Positions 17,496 through 26,912 of a stretch of 64,000 nt of DNA are shown here, in pieces. The position numbers and the translations under genes are program-made. Source of the stretch: Variovorax boronicumulans (lineage in GTDB: Bacteria; Pseudomonadota; Gammaproteobacteria; Burkholderiales; Burkholderiaceae_C); assembly GCF_019352895.1 (NCBI RefSeq), contig NZ_JAAAFX010000004.1, forward strand, positions 667,714 through 731,713, given 5' to 3'. Numbering within the stretch: the first letter of the stretch is position 1; each line of letters opens with the position of its first letter. The notes beneath the pieces were generated by a model. That model was not told where the DNA came from. It saw nothing but the letters and a program-made list of their open reading frames with translations, and did not search any database.

Positions 17496-18575
17496 ATGTC
17501 GAGCCCCCACACCACCGCTGCGCGATGGACGCTGGCGGACATGACGGCGTGGATCGCTGCGCTGCTCGCTCAGGCGGAGCTTCCCGCGGAGGCGGCCCAA
17601 CGGGGTGCCCGGCAGCTGCTGCTGGCGGACGCTTTCGGCATCGACACGCACGGGCTGGCGCGCTGGCCCACCTACTGGGACCAGCTGCGTCGAAAGGTGC
17701 TCAGACCCGAGGCCACGATCAACGCCCATTGGAAGGCCGGCGTGTTCCACATCGAGACGAACAGGGGCTTCGGCCCCTGGGCCGGAGAGCAGGCCGTGAT
17801 GCTGGCGCAAGCACAGCTGAACGCGCAGCGCCGGTTCGTGCCTTTTCTCATCCACGATGCAGGTCATCTGGGCGCGCTCGCCACCCACGTCTATCGCGCG
17901 GCGCAAACGGGCAGCGTGGCCCTGCTGATGCAGTCGACCCAGCCGGTGATGGCCGGCATCGGTTCGAGCGGGCCGGCCATCGGGAACAATCCGATCGCAT
18001 TTGCCGCGCCACGACCGGGCACCGCTCCGCTGTTGATCGATTTCGCCGCCAGCCAGGTCGCGTTCAGCCACGTCCTCGATGCGCACCGCGAAAACCGCCC
18101 GATTCCCGATCACTGGGCCATCGATTCCTCGGGCCGACCCACGACCGATCCGAGCGCCGCGCTCCAAGGTGCCATGCAGCCGATGGCGGGCCACAAGGGC
18201 CTGGCGCTGGCGATGATCGTGCAGGTCCTCGCAGGCGTCCTGACCAACGCCGCCCCCGATCTTGCCGAGCCTTCGGCGGCCCCCGGATGCGGTGCCTTCG
18301 GCTTTGTGGCCAGCCCCGAGATCGCAGGAGCGGATGTCTACGCCCAGAAGATGCAGGCGTGGATCGACATCTACCAGCAAGCTGGCGGTGCCACGGCCCG
18401 GGTGCCCGGTGATCGGGCAGTCCGCAGCCTCACGCAGGCGCTCGACGAGGGGATCCCCATCGCCCCCACCTTGGCCGCCACATTGACACGCATCGGGAGC
18501 CTTGCCGGCCTGCCCCTGCCGAGTCCCGTGCGGCAACGGTCGCGCACCGACACCGAACCCCACCCACCGACCTGA
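17496..18575 (+). CDS. Ldh2/malate-dehydrogenase-like NAD(P)-dependent oxidoreductase
   Basis: A 359-residue enzyme of the Ldh2 family (ureidoglycolate, sulfolactate and 2,3-diketo-L-gulonate dehydrogenases, with a fold unlike the Rossmann type). Hallmarks are DAFGIDTHGLARWPTYWDQL (residues ~49-68), FLIHDAGHLGALATHVYRAA, GNNPIAFAAPRPG, LLIDFAASQVAFSHV and MAGHKGLALAMIVQVLAGVL. The ATG starts one base after the second permease's stop, so it belongs to the transport operon. Relatives oxidise 2-hydroxy acids, including (S)-sulfolactate in sulfonate breakdown, which would fit an organosulfur pathway. Substrate not readable from sequence. Confidence 0.85.
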   Translation: MSSPHTTAARWTLADMTAWIAALLAQAELPAEAAQRGARQLLLADAFGIDTHGLARWPTYWDQLRRKVLRPEATINAHWKAGVFHIETNRGFGPWAGEQAVMLAQAQLNAQRRFVPFLIHDAGHLGALATHVYRAAQTGSVALLMQSTQPVMAGIGSSGPAIGNNPIAFAAPRPGTAPLLIDFAASQVAFSHVLDAHRENRPIPDHWAIDSSGRPTTDPSAALQGAMQPMAGHKGLALAMIVQVLAGVLTNAAPDLAEPSAAPGCGAFGFVASPEIAGADVYAQKMQAWIDIYQQAGGATARVPGDRAVRSLTQALDEGIPIAPTLAATLTRIGSLAGLPLPSPVRQRSRTDTEPHPPT

Positions 18576-18583
18576 AGACAACG

Positions 18584-19015
18584 ATGTCCGCTACCCCACA
18601 CATCCCTCACGACGCCCACGTCGTCGTGGAATCCAGCGAAACCCATGGACGGTTCACCGCAAGCAATTCCCGCTTCAGTTTCGTGACCGACTCGAAGGCA
18701 TCCAACGGCGGACCGGGCGTCGCCGTCAACGCCGCCGAGCTGCTGCTGAGCTCGCTGGGATCGTGCGGTCTGGCCCTCGTCTACAAAAGGGCTGAAGAGA
18801 GGGCCGTCTCGGTTCCACTCGCCAAGGTCAAGGCCTACGCGAAGCGCTCCGAAGACGATGGAACCCGGTACGACTTCATCAGCCTCTCTTTTGAAATCGA
18901 CGGCGTTGCGCGCGACGTGGCCCAGGATCTGGTCGACAGCTTCACATCGAACTGCCCCATCTTCAACACACTCCAGCGCGGCGGCTCCAACATCACGGCG
19001 CAACTGATAGACTGA
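18584..19015 (+). CDS. OsmC family peroxidase/thiol protein
   Basis: A 143-residue OsmC/Ohr-type protein. The two redox cysteines of the family appear in LLLSSLGSCGLAL and TSNCPIFNTLQ; NGGPGVAVNAAELLLSSLGSC is the usual helix-start segment. Members reduce organic peroxides or sulfur-bearing oxidants in the cytoplasm. It begins 8 bases after the dehydrogenase and ends the operon. With an oxygen- and flavin-using enzyme at the other end, a protective role against peroxides or reactive sulfur products is sensible but inferred. The 90 bases to the next, convergent gene contain a weak CCTCCA/TGGAGG dyad at 19036-19057. Confidence 0.87.
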   Translation: MSATPHIPHDAHVVVESSETHGRFTASNSRFSFVTDSKASNGGPGVAVNAAELLLSSLGSCGLALVYKRAEERAVSVPLAKVKAYAKRSEDDGTRYDFISLSFEIDGVARDVAQDLVDSFTSNCPIFNTLQRGGSNITAQLID

Positions 19016-19105
19016 TGGCGCAGCGCACGCGGCATCCTCCAGGTTGTTCAGTGGAGGAAAATTCGACCGCTCCGTGAAGCGAGCGATCGATGATCGGGTC
19101 GGCCG

Positions 19106-19561
19106 CTAGCGCGGCTCGCCGTCCACGTAGTACCAGCGCTGGCGCTCGGCCTGCTCGCCCACGGCAGGCTCGACCTCGCGCACGAAGCGGCTGCGCTCGT
19201 GCAGCCGCGTGGCGACGCCGCTGGCATCGCGCTGGCGGGCGACGAACTCGACCTCGGCATGGTCGGCATCGAGCACCGAGCGCGAACGCACGTCCAGGCC
19301 CAGCCACTTCACGCCGGCCTCGAACTCGACCGTGGCCGGCCGCGTCGTCGGATGCCAGGTCGCCAGCAGGTACTCGGCGCGCTGCAGCACGAAGGCCGCA
19401 TAGCGCGAGCGCATCAGCGACTCGGCGTCGGGCGCGGGCGTCTGGTCGAAGTCGTCGAGATAACGGCCGCAGCACAGCGAAAAGGCGAAGGGCTTGTCGC
19501 GGCGGTCGGTGCGACCACAGGGACAAGGTCCGGCGGGGGGAATGATCGGGCTGCTGCTCAT
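19106..19561 (-). CDS. YchJ/UPF0225 family protein with SEC-C zinc motif
   Basis: A 151-residue protein. The N-terminal SEC-C-like zinc ligand set CPCGRTDRRDKPFAFSLCCG is followed by the family phrase ESLMRSRYAAFVLQRAEYLLATWHPTTRP and an NTF2-like C-terminal half ending in RQRWYYVDG. No function is established for the family. I start at the ATG of MSSSPIIPPAG, which has GGAG about 7 bases before it and fits YchJ length; an upstream ATG at 19615 would add 18 residues and overlap the preceding gene's end by 7 bases. It lies just behind a Bug-type receptor gene on the same strand. Confidence 0.85.
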   Translation of the reverse strand: MSSSPIIPPAGPCPCGRTDRRDKPFAFSLCCGRYLDDFDQTPAPDAESLMRSRYAAFVLQRAEYLLATWHPTTRPATVEFEAGVKWLGLDVRSRSVLDADHAEVEFVARQRDASGVATRLHERSRFVREVEPAVGEQAERQRWYYVDGEPR

Positions 19562-19608
19562 GACGGGCTCCATTGGAACACCATCCGCCGCCGCCTCGAC
19601 GAAGGCGT

Positions 19609-20604
19609 TCACCATCGCGCCTGCCCGACGCGCCAGCGCGCGGCCTCGTCGTCTTCGATGCGCAGGAATTCGGCCTGCGTCTGCCCGCCCGGGATGGCGC
19701 TGTGCTGCAGCAGTTCGCGTCGCACGTCGGGCAGCGCCAGGGCCCGCGCGCCGGCCTGCTGCAGCGGCGCCGTGAGGCCCTCGGGCGTGCCGGGCGGCGC
19801 GAACAGCGAGTAGTAGCTGTAGGCCTCGAAGCGCGCCAGCGAGCGGTCGGCCTGCTGCAGCGTCACCGGGCCGCTCGCCATGCCCAGCGTGCGCGGCGTG
19901 GGCTGCGGATCGTCGGCACCGCAGGCGATGCCGAGCACGCGAAAGGCGCCGTCGCGCACGCTGTCGATGGCCGCGCTCAGTTCGGCGAACAGCAGGTCGA
20001 CCCGCCCGCCGGCCACACCCAGCGCATCGGGCGTGAGCCCGTTCGCCGGCAGCCGCGTGAGGTAGGTGCGGGTCATGCTCTTGAACAGCTCGGTCGCCAT
20101 GTGGTCGATGGTCCCGTCGACGCCGGTGGCGATGGTGAGCTGGCCGGGATGGGCGCGCAGGTAGCGCAGCAGGTCCGCGGTGTTGCGGATGCGCAGCGCG
20201 TCGGCGCGTGCCGGGTTCATCAGCAGCACCATCGGATCGCGCGCCACCAGCGTCACCGGCACCAGGCTCTCCATGAGCCGGTTCTCGGCGTCGGGTGGCG
20301 CGACGGGCGTGCCCCGGCGCGGCAGTCGCACGCCCGCGAGCAGCAGCGTGCGGGCGTCGGGCGTGCCCTGGGCGAAGGCCCGGATCTCGGCCGTGACGTC
20401 GCCCTGGCGGTAGTCGACCGCCACCGGTTCGGTCCCCACGCGGCGCAGCGCGGCGGCGAAGGTCTCGGCCAGGTAGGTGGTGCGCCCGCCCCGCGGGAAG
20501 GGCACGACGATGCGCAGCGGGCCGGCGTCAGCCGCGTTCTGTGCATGCGCCCACGGTGCCACGGCCAACGCCGCGCCCGTGGCCAGCAGATGGCGCCGTT
20601 TCAC
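19609..20604 (-). CDS. Orphan Bug/TctC-type tripartite tricarboxylate receptor
   Basis: A 331-residue periplasmic binding protein with signal KRRHLLATGAALAVAPWAHA and the Bug family body: LRIVVPFPRGG, NTADLLRYLRAHPGQLTIATGVDGTIDHMATELFK, GGRVDLLFAELSAA and LFAPPGTPEGL. Start GTG overlaps the acyl-CoA dehydrogenase stop (GTGA), so translation is coupled. No TctA or TctB membrane gene is nearby; Burkholderiales carry many such orphan receptors. A few positions differ from the norm (PRGGRTTYLAE where PPGGxxD is common). Ligand unknown; coupling to an acyl-CoA dehydrogenase suggests a carboxylate. Confidence 0.82.
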   Translation of the reverse strand: MKRRHLLATGAALAVAPWAHAQNAADAGPLRIVVPFPRGGRTTYLAETFAAALRRVGTEPVAVDYRQGDVTAEIRAFAQGTPDARTLLLAGVRLPRRGTPVAPPDAENRLMESLVPVTLVARDPMVLLMNPARADALRIRNTADLLRYLRAHPGQLTIATGVDGTIDHMATELFKSMTRTYLTRLPANGLTPDALGVAGGRVDLLFAELSAAIDSVRDGAFRVLGIACGADDPQPTPRTLGMASGPVTLQQADRSLARFEAYSYYSLFAPPGTPEGLTAPLQQAGARALALPDVRRELLQHSAIPGGQTQAEFLRIEDDEAARWRVGQARW

Positions 20605-21731
20605 GCCAGCGCGCGCTGGATCAGCAGCTTCTGGATGTCCGAGGTGCCTTCGTAGATCTGGCAGACCCGCACGTCGCGGTAGATGCGTTCCAGCGGGAAG
20701 TCGTTGACGTAGCCGTAGCCGCCCAGCGTCTGGATCGCGGCGCTGCAGACCTTCTCGGCCATCTCGCTGGCGAACAGCTTGGCCATGGCCGCTTCCTTGA
20801 GGCAGGGCCGGCCCGCGTCGCGCAGCGCGGCCGCATGCCAGATCAGCTGGCGCGCGGCCTCGAGCTGGGTCGCGCATTCGGCCAGGCGGAAGCCCACGGC
20901 CTGCTGCTCGAAGATGCTGCCGCCGAAGGCCTGGCGTTCCTTGGCATAGGCCAGCGCCACGTCGAAGGCGCTGCGCGCCATGCCCACGCTCTGCGCCGCG
21001 ATGCCGATGCGGCCGCCCTCGAGCGCGCCCAGCGCGATCTTGTAGCCCTCGCCCTCGGCGCCGATCAGGTTCTCGCGCGGGATGCGGCAACCGTCGAAGT
21101 TGATCAGCGCGGTGTCGCTGCTGTGCTGGCCCAGCTTCTCTTCCAGCCGCGCCACGCTGTAGCCCGGTGCATCGGTGGGCACGATGAAGGCGCTCATGCC
21201 GCGCTTGCCCGCGGCCTTGTCGGTGACCGCGATCACGATCGCGACCTGGCCGTTCTTGCCGCTGGTGATGAACTGCTTGACGCCGTCGATCACGTAGGCG
21301 TCGCCGTCCTTGCGCGCCGTGGTGCGCAGGCTCGAGGCATCGCTGCCGGCCTGCGGCTCGGTCAGGCAGAAGGCGCCGAGCATCTGGCCCTGCGCCAGCG
21401 GCCAGAGCCACTGCTTCTTCTGCTGGGCGTTGCCGTAGCGCATGAGGATCGCATTGACCGGGCAGTTGGTCACGCTGATCGCGGTGCTGGTGCCGCCGTC
21501 GCCGGCCGCGATCTCTTCGAGCACCAGCGCCAGCGTGAGGTAGTCGAGGCCGGCGCCGCCGTCTTCCTCGGGCACGCAGATGCCGTAGGCGCCCAGCGCC
21601 GCCAGGCCCTGGTGCACTTCCTTGGGGAAGTGGTGTTCGCGGTCCCAGCGCGGGGCGTGCGGCCAGATCTCGGTCTGGCAGAAGTCCCGAACCGCGTCGC
21701 GGATCGCTTCCTGGTCGGTGGTGAGCAGCAT
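20601..21731 (-). CDS. Acyl-CoA dehydrogenase (short-chain/butyryl type)
   Basis: A 376-residue FAD enzyme oxidising an acyl-CoA to the 2-enoyl-CoA. Family signatures are AFCLTEPQAGSDASSLRTTA (FAD-binding), GRIGIAAQSVGMARSAFDVALAYAKERQAFG, and IQTLGGYGYVNDFPLERIYRDVR near the end; the catalytic Glu is in IYEGTSDIQ (~Glu361). Length matches soluble short-chain dehydrogenases. It is followed by the GTGA-coupled Bug receptor and preceded by a 38-base gap to the M20 peptidase gene on the same strand. Chain-length specificity is uncertain. Confidence 0.93.
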   Translation of the reverse strand: MLLTTDQEAIRDAVRDFCQTEIWPHAPRWDREHHFPKEVHQGLAALGAYGICVPEEDGGAGLDYLTLALVLEEIAAGDGGTSTAISVTNCPVNAILMRYGNAQQKKQWLWPLAQGQMLGAFCLTEPQAGSDASSLRTTARKDGDAYVIDGVKQFITSGKNGQVAIVIAVTDKAAGKRGMSAFIVPTDAPGYSVARLEEKLGQHSSDTALINFDGCRIPRENLIGAEGEGYKIALGALEGGRIGIAAQSVGMARSAFDVALAYAKERQAFGGSIFEQQAVGFRLAECATQLEAARQLIWHAAALRDAGRPCLKEAAMAKLFASEMAEKVCSAAIQTLGGYGYVNDFPLERIYRDVRVCQIYEGTSDIQKLLIQRALA

Positions 21732-21769
21732 GCAGGTCTCCTTCGTTTCTCTTGGTTTCTTCTCGGGCC

Positions 21770-23038
21770 TTACTTGCCCTGGCCCAGGTCCATGATCAGC
21801 CGCGCCGTCATGTAGAGCCGGCGCGGGATGGCGTCGACCAGCACGTACTCGGCCTTGTCGCTGTGGTAGCCGAAGCCCGGCAGGCCCAGGCCCTCGATCA
21901 CCGGCTTGCCCGACAGGCCCGCATAGGCCGCGTCGGTGCCGCCGCCGCTGCGCTCGTCGACCTCGAGCTGGCCACCGGCCTCGCGGTAGAAGGCGCTGGC
22001 CTTGTCGATCAGCTTGCGGCCTTCGGTGCCGGCGTTGAAGGCCGGCCGGCCGCGCGTGACGGTGATCTTGACCTCGGCGCCGGGCAGCTTGCGCGCCTGG
22101 GCGCGTTCTTCCAGCACCTTGAGCGCGGCCTCGAGGTCCTCGTTGCGCGCGTAGCGCACGTCGGCATTGAGCGTGGCGCTGTCGGGGATGATGTTCGACA
22201 CGGTGCCGGCCTTGGCCACGGTCCAGTTGAAGCGCAGGCCGCGCGCCTTGTCGTCGATGTCCTGGGTGCGCAGCACCAGATCGGAGGCCTCGACCAGCGC
22301 GTTGATGCCCAGCTCGGGCGCGGCGCCCGCATGCGAGGCCTTGCCCTTGATGTCGGCCTGCACGTAGGCGATGCCCGAGGTACCGAGGTAGAAGCTCTCG
22401 CGCTCGGCATTGGTGGGCTCGAAGGACAGCACGTAGTCGGCCGCGCGGGCCTCACTCTGGATCAGGTCGCGCGAGCCGAACGATCCCTTTTCCTCGTCGA
22501 CGTTGAACAGCACCGTCAGGCTGCCGAAGTCGCGGAAGCCGTAGGTGGTGAGCACCTTGAGCGCATGCAGGATCACCGCGCTGCCGCCCTTGTCGTCGGC
22601 GATGCCCGGCCCGTAGGCCTTGTTGCCCTCGATGCGGAAGGGCGCGCGCGCCAGCATGCCGCGCGGGTAGACGGTGTCCATGTGCGAGATCAGCAGCAGG
22701 TGCCTGCCTGCCCGGCCGTCGAGCCGGCCGCGCAGCTTGCCGACGATGTTGTCGCCCACCGCGGGCGCCACCGCCTTGTGGCGCGTGACCGTGAAGCCCA
22801 GCGCCTTGAGCTCGTCCTCCAGCAGCTTGCCTGCGGCCGCGATGCCCTCGGCGTCGCCGGTGCCGCTCTCGATGTTGACCAGCCGCTCCAGCGTCTTCAC
22901 GACCGCCGGTTGCTCGGCGGTGGCCGCATCGAACAGCACGTTGTCGCGTTTCTGGGCCCAGGCCGACGGCACGAGTGCCGCCATGCAGAGCGCCAGCAGG
23001 GTCAGGCGCAGGCCGGTGCGTGGCGTGTGAAGCGTCAT
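21770..23038 (-). CDS. Exported M20 family metallopeptidase (glutamate carboxypeptidase type)
   Basis: A 422-residue periplasmic zinc peptidase: Sec signal LRLTLLALCMAALVPSAWA, then catalytic-domain metal sites in LLLISHMDTVYPRG, GPGIADDKGGSAVIL and FNVDEEKGSFGSRDLI, with the dimerisation or lid domain between (GTSGIAYVQADIKGKASHAGAAPELGINA). It resembles CPG2, which cuts C-terminal glutamate from folate and peptides. Start chosen at MTLHTPRTG because the signal follows directly. The gene begins 5 bases after the thiolase stop, so the two are co-transcribed. The peptide or folate substrate is unknown. Confidence 0.88.
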   Translation of the reverse strand: MTLHTPRTGLRLTLLALCMAALVPSAWAQKRDNVLFDAATAEQPAVVKTLERLVNIESGTGDAEGIAAAGKLLEDELKALGFTVTRHKAVAPAVGDNIVGKLRGRLDGRAGRHLLLISHMDTVYPRGMLARAPFRIEGNKAYGPGIADDKGGSAVILHALKVLTTYGFRDFGSLTVLFNVDEEKGSFGSRDLIQSEARAADYVLSFEPTNAERESFYLGTSGIAYVQADIKGKASHAGAAPELGINALVEASDLVLRTQDIDDKARGLRFNWTVAKAGTVSNIIPDSATLNADVRYARNEDLEAALKVLEERAQARKLPGAEVKITVTRGRPAFNAGTEGRKLIDKASAFYREAGGQLEVDERSGGGTDAAYAGLSGKPVIEGLGLPGFGYHSDKAEYVLVDAIPRRLYMTARLIMDLGQGK

Positions 23039-23043
23039 CGCGC

Positions 23044-24228
23044 TCACAGCAGTTCCAGCGCCACGGCCGTGCCCTCGCCGCCGCCGATGCACAGCGTCGC
23101 CACGCCGCGCTTGAGGCCGCGCGACTGCAGCGCGTGGATCAGCGTGACCATGATGCGTGCGCCGCTTGCGCCGATCGGGTGGCCCAGCGCGCAGGCGCCG
23201 CCGTGCACGTTGACGATGTCGTGCGACACGCCCAGCTCCTTCATCAGCGCCATCGGCACCACGGCGAAGGCCTCGTTGACCTCCCAAAGGTCGACGTCCT
23301 TGACGCTCCAGCCGATCTTCTTGAACAGCTTGGCGACGGCGCCCACCGGCGCGGTCGAGAACCACTCGGGCTGCTGCGCGTGCGTGGCGTGGCCGACGAT
23401 GCGGGCGATGGGCTTGGCGCCCAGCTTCTGCGCCTGCGAGGCGGTGGTCATGACCAGCGCGGCCGCGCCGTCGTTGATCGACGAGCTCGAGGCCGCGGTG
23501 ATGGTGCCGCCGTCCTTCTTGAAGGCGGGCTTGAGCGTGGGGATCTTGTCGAGCTTGACCTTGCCCGGGCCTTCGTCGATGGAGATCACGGTCTCGCCGC
23601 CGCGGCCCTTGACCGTCACGGGCGTGATCTCGGTCTTGAACAGGCCGTCGACAGTGGCCTGCTTGGCGCGCTCGACGCTGGCGGTGGCGAAGGCGTCCTG
23701 CTGCTCGCGCGTGAAGTTGTACTTGGCGGCGCAGTCTTCGCCGAAGGTGCCCATCGAGCGGCCCGGCTGGTAGGCGTCTTCCAGGCCGTCGAGCATCATG
23801 TGGTCGAAGATCCGGTCGTGGCCCATGCGGTAGCCGCCACGGCCCTTGAGCATCAGGTAGGGCGCATTGGTCATGCTCTCCATGCCGCCCGCGACCATGA
23901 CGTCGTGCGTGCCGGCCAGCAGCATGTCGTGCGACAGCATCGCGGCCTTCATGGCCGAGCCGCACATCTTGCTGAGCGTGACGGCGCCCGCGGCGTCGGG
24001 CAGGCCGCCCTTGTAGGCCGCCTGGCGCGCCGGCGCCTGGCCCTGCCCTGCCATCAGGCAGTTGCCGAACAGCACCTCGCCGACCACGGCCGGGTCGATG
24101 CCCGCGCGCTCGACGGCCGCCTTGATCGCGGCGCCGCCCAGGTCATGGGCCGAGAGGGAAGAGAAGTCGCCCTGGAACGCGCCCATGGGGGTGCGTGCGG
24201 CGCCGACGATGACGATGGATTCGGACAT
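23044..24228 (-). CDS. Acetyl-CoA C-acetyltransferase (thiolase)
   Basis: A 394-residue cytosolic thiolase, condensing or cleaving acetoacetyl-CoA or 3-ketoacyl-CoA. The nucleophile Cys89 is in LSKMCGSAMKAAML. VNEAFA, GGACALGHPIGASGARIM (catalytic His) and LCIGGGEGTAVALE (second catalytic Cys) complete the active site. GAARTPMGAFQGDFSSL at the N-terminus is the standard start. It lies between the M20 peptidase and aceK on the same strand. Chain-length preference is not certain; the PhaA/AtoB type fits best. Confidence 0.93.
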   Translation of the reverse strand: MSESIVIVGAARTPMGAFQGDFSSLSAHDLGGAAIKAAVERAGIDPAVVGEVLFGNCLMAGQGQAPARQAAYKGGLPDAAGAVTLSKMCGSAMKAAMLSHDMLLAGTHDVMVAGGMESMTNAPYLMLKGRGGYRMGHDRIFDHMMLDGLEDAYQPGRSMGTFGEDCAAKYNFTREQQDAFATASVERAKQATVDGLFKTEITPVTVKGRGGETVISIDEGPGKVKLDKIPTLKPAFKKDGGTITAASSSSINDGAAALVMTTASQAQKLGAKPIARIVGHATHAQQPEWFSTAPVGAVAKLFKKIGWSVKDVDLWEVNEAFAVVPMALMKELGVSHDIVNVHGGACALGHPIGASGARIMVTLIHALQSRGLKRGVATLCIGGGEGTAVALELL

Positions 24229-24259
24229 GAGGGTCTCCTTGGAAAATTGAAAGTGCGGA

Positions 24260-26080
24260 TCAGAAAGGGATGGCGCGCGCGGCGTGCGCAAAGCGCTGCG
24301 CCGCGTCGTAGGGAAACACGTCGAGCATCTGGCCGGCGCGGATGCGCTGCTGGTGCTGCTGCCAGAACGCGGCCTCGAGCAGGTCGGCATGGTGCGCCAT
24401 GAAGGCTTCGCGCACCGCGTCGTTGCCCAGCAGGAAGGGGGCGAAGGTCTCGGGGAACACGTCCTTGGGCCCGACCGCGTACCAGACCTCGTCGCTCATC
24501 TCGTCTTCCTCGTTGCGCGGCTCGGGCACGCGGCGGAAGTTGCAGTCGGTCAGGTACTCGATCTCGTCGTAGTCGTAGAACACGACCTTGCCGTTGCGCG
24601 TGACGCCGAAGTTCTTCCAGAGCATGTCGCCGGGGAAGATGTTGGCCGCCACCATGTCCTTGATCGCGTTGCCGTACTCGACCACCGCGTGCACCAGCTG
24701 CTCCTTCGCGCGCCTGGCCTGGGCCTCGTTCTCGGGGTGCGCGAGCAGGTCGAAGGTCTCCTGCAGGTAGAGGTTGAGCGGGATCATCCGGCGCTCGATG
24801 TAGACGTGCTTGAGCACGATCTCCAGCTCGCCGTTGCCGTCGCGGTCGCCGATCTCGAGCTGGCTGGGCGCGAAGCGGCGGATCTCCTCGACCAGCGCGG
24901 GCTCGAAGCGGTCGAGCGGAAAGCCCACGTCGCTGTACTCCAGCGTGTCGGCCATGCGGCCCACGCGGTCGTGCTGCTTGACCAGCTGGTACTTGGCCTT
25001 GACCTGCTCGCGCGTGGTGTCCTTGGGTTCCGGGAAGAAGTCCTTGATGAGCTTGAACACGTAGGGGAAGGACGGCAGGTCGAACACCAGCATCACCATG
25101 CCCTTGATGCCGGGCGCGATGCGGAAGCGGTCGCTGCTGAAGTTCAGGTGCGAGAGGAAGTCGCGGTAGAACAGCGTCTTGCCCTGCTTGGCCAGGCCCA
25201 GCGCGTTGTAGATCTCGGCGCGCGGCTTGCGCGGCATCAGCGAGCGCAGGAACTGCACCCAGGCCGAGGGCACCTCCATGTCGACCATGAAGTAGGCACG
25301 CGCGAAGCTGAACAGCATCTGCAGCTCGTCCTCGCCGAACAGCACCGCATCGACATGGAAGCGGCCCTGGTCGTCGTGCAGGATCGGCAGCGCGAAGGGC
25401 AGCTCGACATAGCCGTTGATGACCTTGCCCACCACGTAGGCGCCCTTGTTCCGGAAGAACAGGCCGGACAGCACCTGCAGCTGGAAGTTGGCGCGCAGCT
25501 TGACCTGGTGGAAACGCCCTCGCACCGCAGCCGCGACGCGCTCGGCATCGCGCGTGCGATCGGCGAAGCGACCCTGCAGCGCGAAGTCCTCGAGCATGCG
25601 CTCGACGGTCTGGGCCAGCGTGTCGTGGGCCGGGTAGTAGGGGCGGTAGGTCGGCGCGCCGCGCGGCTCGATGTACTCGGTGCTGATCGCCGGGCGCACG
25701 AAGATGAAGTCGTTCTGGAAGTACGCGCGGTGCAGGATCTTGGTGGTCACCGAGTTGAAGAAGCTCTCGGCCAGCTCGGGCTGGTGGTGGTCGACCAGGA
25801 GCCCGATGCAGTGCAGCTTGACCTGGTGCCACACGGCCATCGGCTGCTCGCCGGCCTTGAACTCCTTCTCGAGCCGGGCCACGGCCTCGCCCACGCGCAG
25901 GTCGTAGAACTCGATGCGCTCGCGCTGGGCCCGCTGCTGGCCGTGCCAGTCGGCGGTCTCGAAGCGATGCTTGGCACGCGCCGATTCACCGCGGAACAGG
26001 CGGTAGTGCCGGTTGAAGCCGTCGATCAGCGCCTTGGCGATGTCGTAGGCCAGCGGCGAATCAAGCCGTTGGGGGAACAT
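24260..26080 (-). CDS. aceK: Isocitrate dehydrogenase kinase/phosphatase
   Basis: A 606-residue bifunctional enzyme that phosphorylates and dephosphorylates isocitrate dehydrogenase, diverting carbon to the glyoxylate shunt. The regulatory N-terminal half has [17 protein letters not shown] and [16 protein letters not shown]; the kinase half has [24 protein letters not shown] (ATP-binding Lys), [30 protein letters not shown] (catalytic and metal Asp). Length is normal. Its start overlaps the carbonic anhydrase stop by 20 bases, an unusual coupling, and the thiolase follows 31 bases after its stop. No aceA or aceB is in the window. Confidence 0.97.
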   Translation of the reverse strand: MFPQRLDSPLAYDIAKALIDGFNRHYRLFRGESARAKHRFETADWHGQQRAQRERIEFYDLRVGEAVARLEKEFKAGEQPMAVWHQVKLHCIGLLVDHHQPELAESFFNSVTTKILHRAYFQNDFIFVRPAISTEYIEPRGAPTYRPYYPAHDTLAQTVERMLEDFALQGRFADRTRDAERVAAAVRGRFHQVKLRANFQLQVLSGLFFRNKGAYVVGKVINGYVELPFALPILHDDQGRFHVDAVLFGEDELQMLFSFARAYFMVDMEVPSAWVQFLRSLMPRKPRAEIYNALGLAKQGKTLFYRDFLSHLNFSSDRFRIAPGIKGMVMLVFDLPSFPYVFKLIKDFFPEPKDTTREQVKAKYQLVKQHDRVGRMADTLEYSDVGFPLDRFEPALVEEIRRFAPSQLEIGDRDGNGELEIVLKHVYIERRMIPLNLYLQETFDLLAHPENEAQARRAKEQLVHAVVEYGNAIKDMVAANIFPGDMLWKNFGVTRNGKVVFYDYDEIEYLTDCNFRRVPEPRNEEDEMSDEVWYAVGPKDVFPETFAPFLLGNDAVREAFMAHHADLLEAAFWQQHQQRIRAGQMLDVFPYDAAQRFAHAARAIPF

Positions 26081-26846
26081 GGTCGGTCGCGCCGTCCAGG
26101 TCCGTGCTCGGTGTGGGGGCGCGTGTCGGCTCTTCGGCCTTCGGACGCGGCGAGATGGTCAGCGCCTGGCCGGGCTTGCTCCACTTGTAGCGGATGCGCT
26201 GCACCGCGGCCTTGTAGATCGCGTCCAGCGGCTTGCTGCCGTTGACGCTGAGTTCCAGGTCCTGCAGCAGGCCGTCGTGCACGCCGAAGCTCCAGCCGTG
26301 GATGCGCACCTTCTGGCCGCGGCTCCAGGCGTCGACCATCACGGTGCTCACGGCCACGTTGACCACCTGCTCGGCCACGTTGAGTTCGCACAGCGCATCG
26401 GCGCGCACTTCCTCGGGCAGGCTCTCGAGCATCACGATGTGGCGGTCGCGCACGTCCTGGATGTGGCGGATCCAGTTGTCGGCCAGGCCGATGCGCTTGC
26501 CGCTCAAGGCGGCCTTGACGCCGGCGCAGCCGTAGTGGCCCACCACCATGATGTGCTCGACCTTCAGGTGCTCGACGGCGAACTGGATCGCCGACAGCGC
26601 GTTGAGGTCGGAGTGCACCACGATGTTGGCCACGTTGCGGTGCACGAACACTTCGCCGGGCTCGAGGCCGGTGATCTGGTTGGCAGGCACGCGGCTGTCG
26701 GAGCAGCCGATCCACATGTAGCGCGGCGTCTGCTGCTTCACCAGGCCGGTGAAGAAGCCGGGGCGGTCGCGCTCCATCTGCGCGGACCAGGCGCGGTTGT
26801 GGGCAAACAGGTCGTCGAGGGAGTCGTCGCGGTTGTTTTCAGGCAT
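26061..26846 (-). CDS. can: Beta-class carbonic anhydrase
   Basis: A 261-residue zinc enzyme interconverting CO2 and bicarbonate. The four family positions are clear: Cys48 and Asp50 in GCSDSRVPA, and His104 and Cys107 in GHYGCAG, with Arg52 forming the Asp-Arg dyad. [25 protein letters not shown] is the usual N-terminus. Compared with typical Can proteins (~220 residues) there is an extra C-terminal tail of ~35 residues rich in Pro, Thr and Ala ([17 protein letters not shown]) which overlaps the start of aceK. It heads the minus-strand block can-aceK-thiolase-M20. Confidence 0.95.
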   Translation of the reverse strand: MPENNRDDSLDDLFAHNRAWSAQMERDRPGFFTGLVKQQTPRYMWIGCSDSRVPANQITGLEPGEVFVHRNVANIVVHSDLNALSAIQFAVEHLKVEHIMVVGHYGCAGVKAALSGKRIGLADNWIRHIQDVRDRHIVMLESLPEEVRADALCELNVAEQVVNVAVSTVMVDAWSRGQKVRIHGWSFGVHDGLLQDLELSVNGSKPLDAIYKAAVQRIRYKWSKPGQALTISPRPKAEEPTRAPTPSTDLDGATDHVPPTA

Positions 26847-26912
26847 GGTCGTATTGTCGGTGACGGGTATCTTGGGGTGGCTTCAGGACGTTTTTCGCGG
26901 GGCAGGCCAGGG

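Noticed and set aside
21752..23773. Plus-strand open frame of 673 residues
   Set aside because: Antisense to the M20 peptidase and thiolase, both well supported; residue composition is typical of shadow frames.
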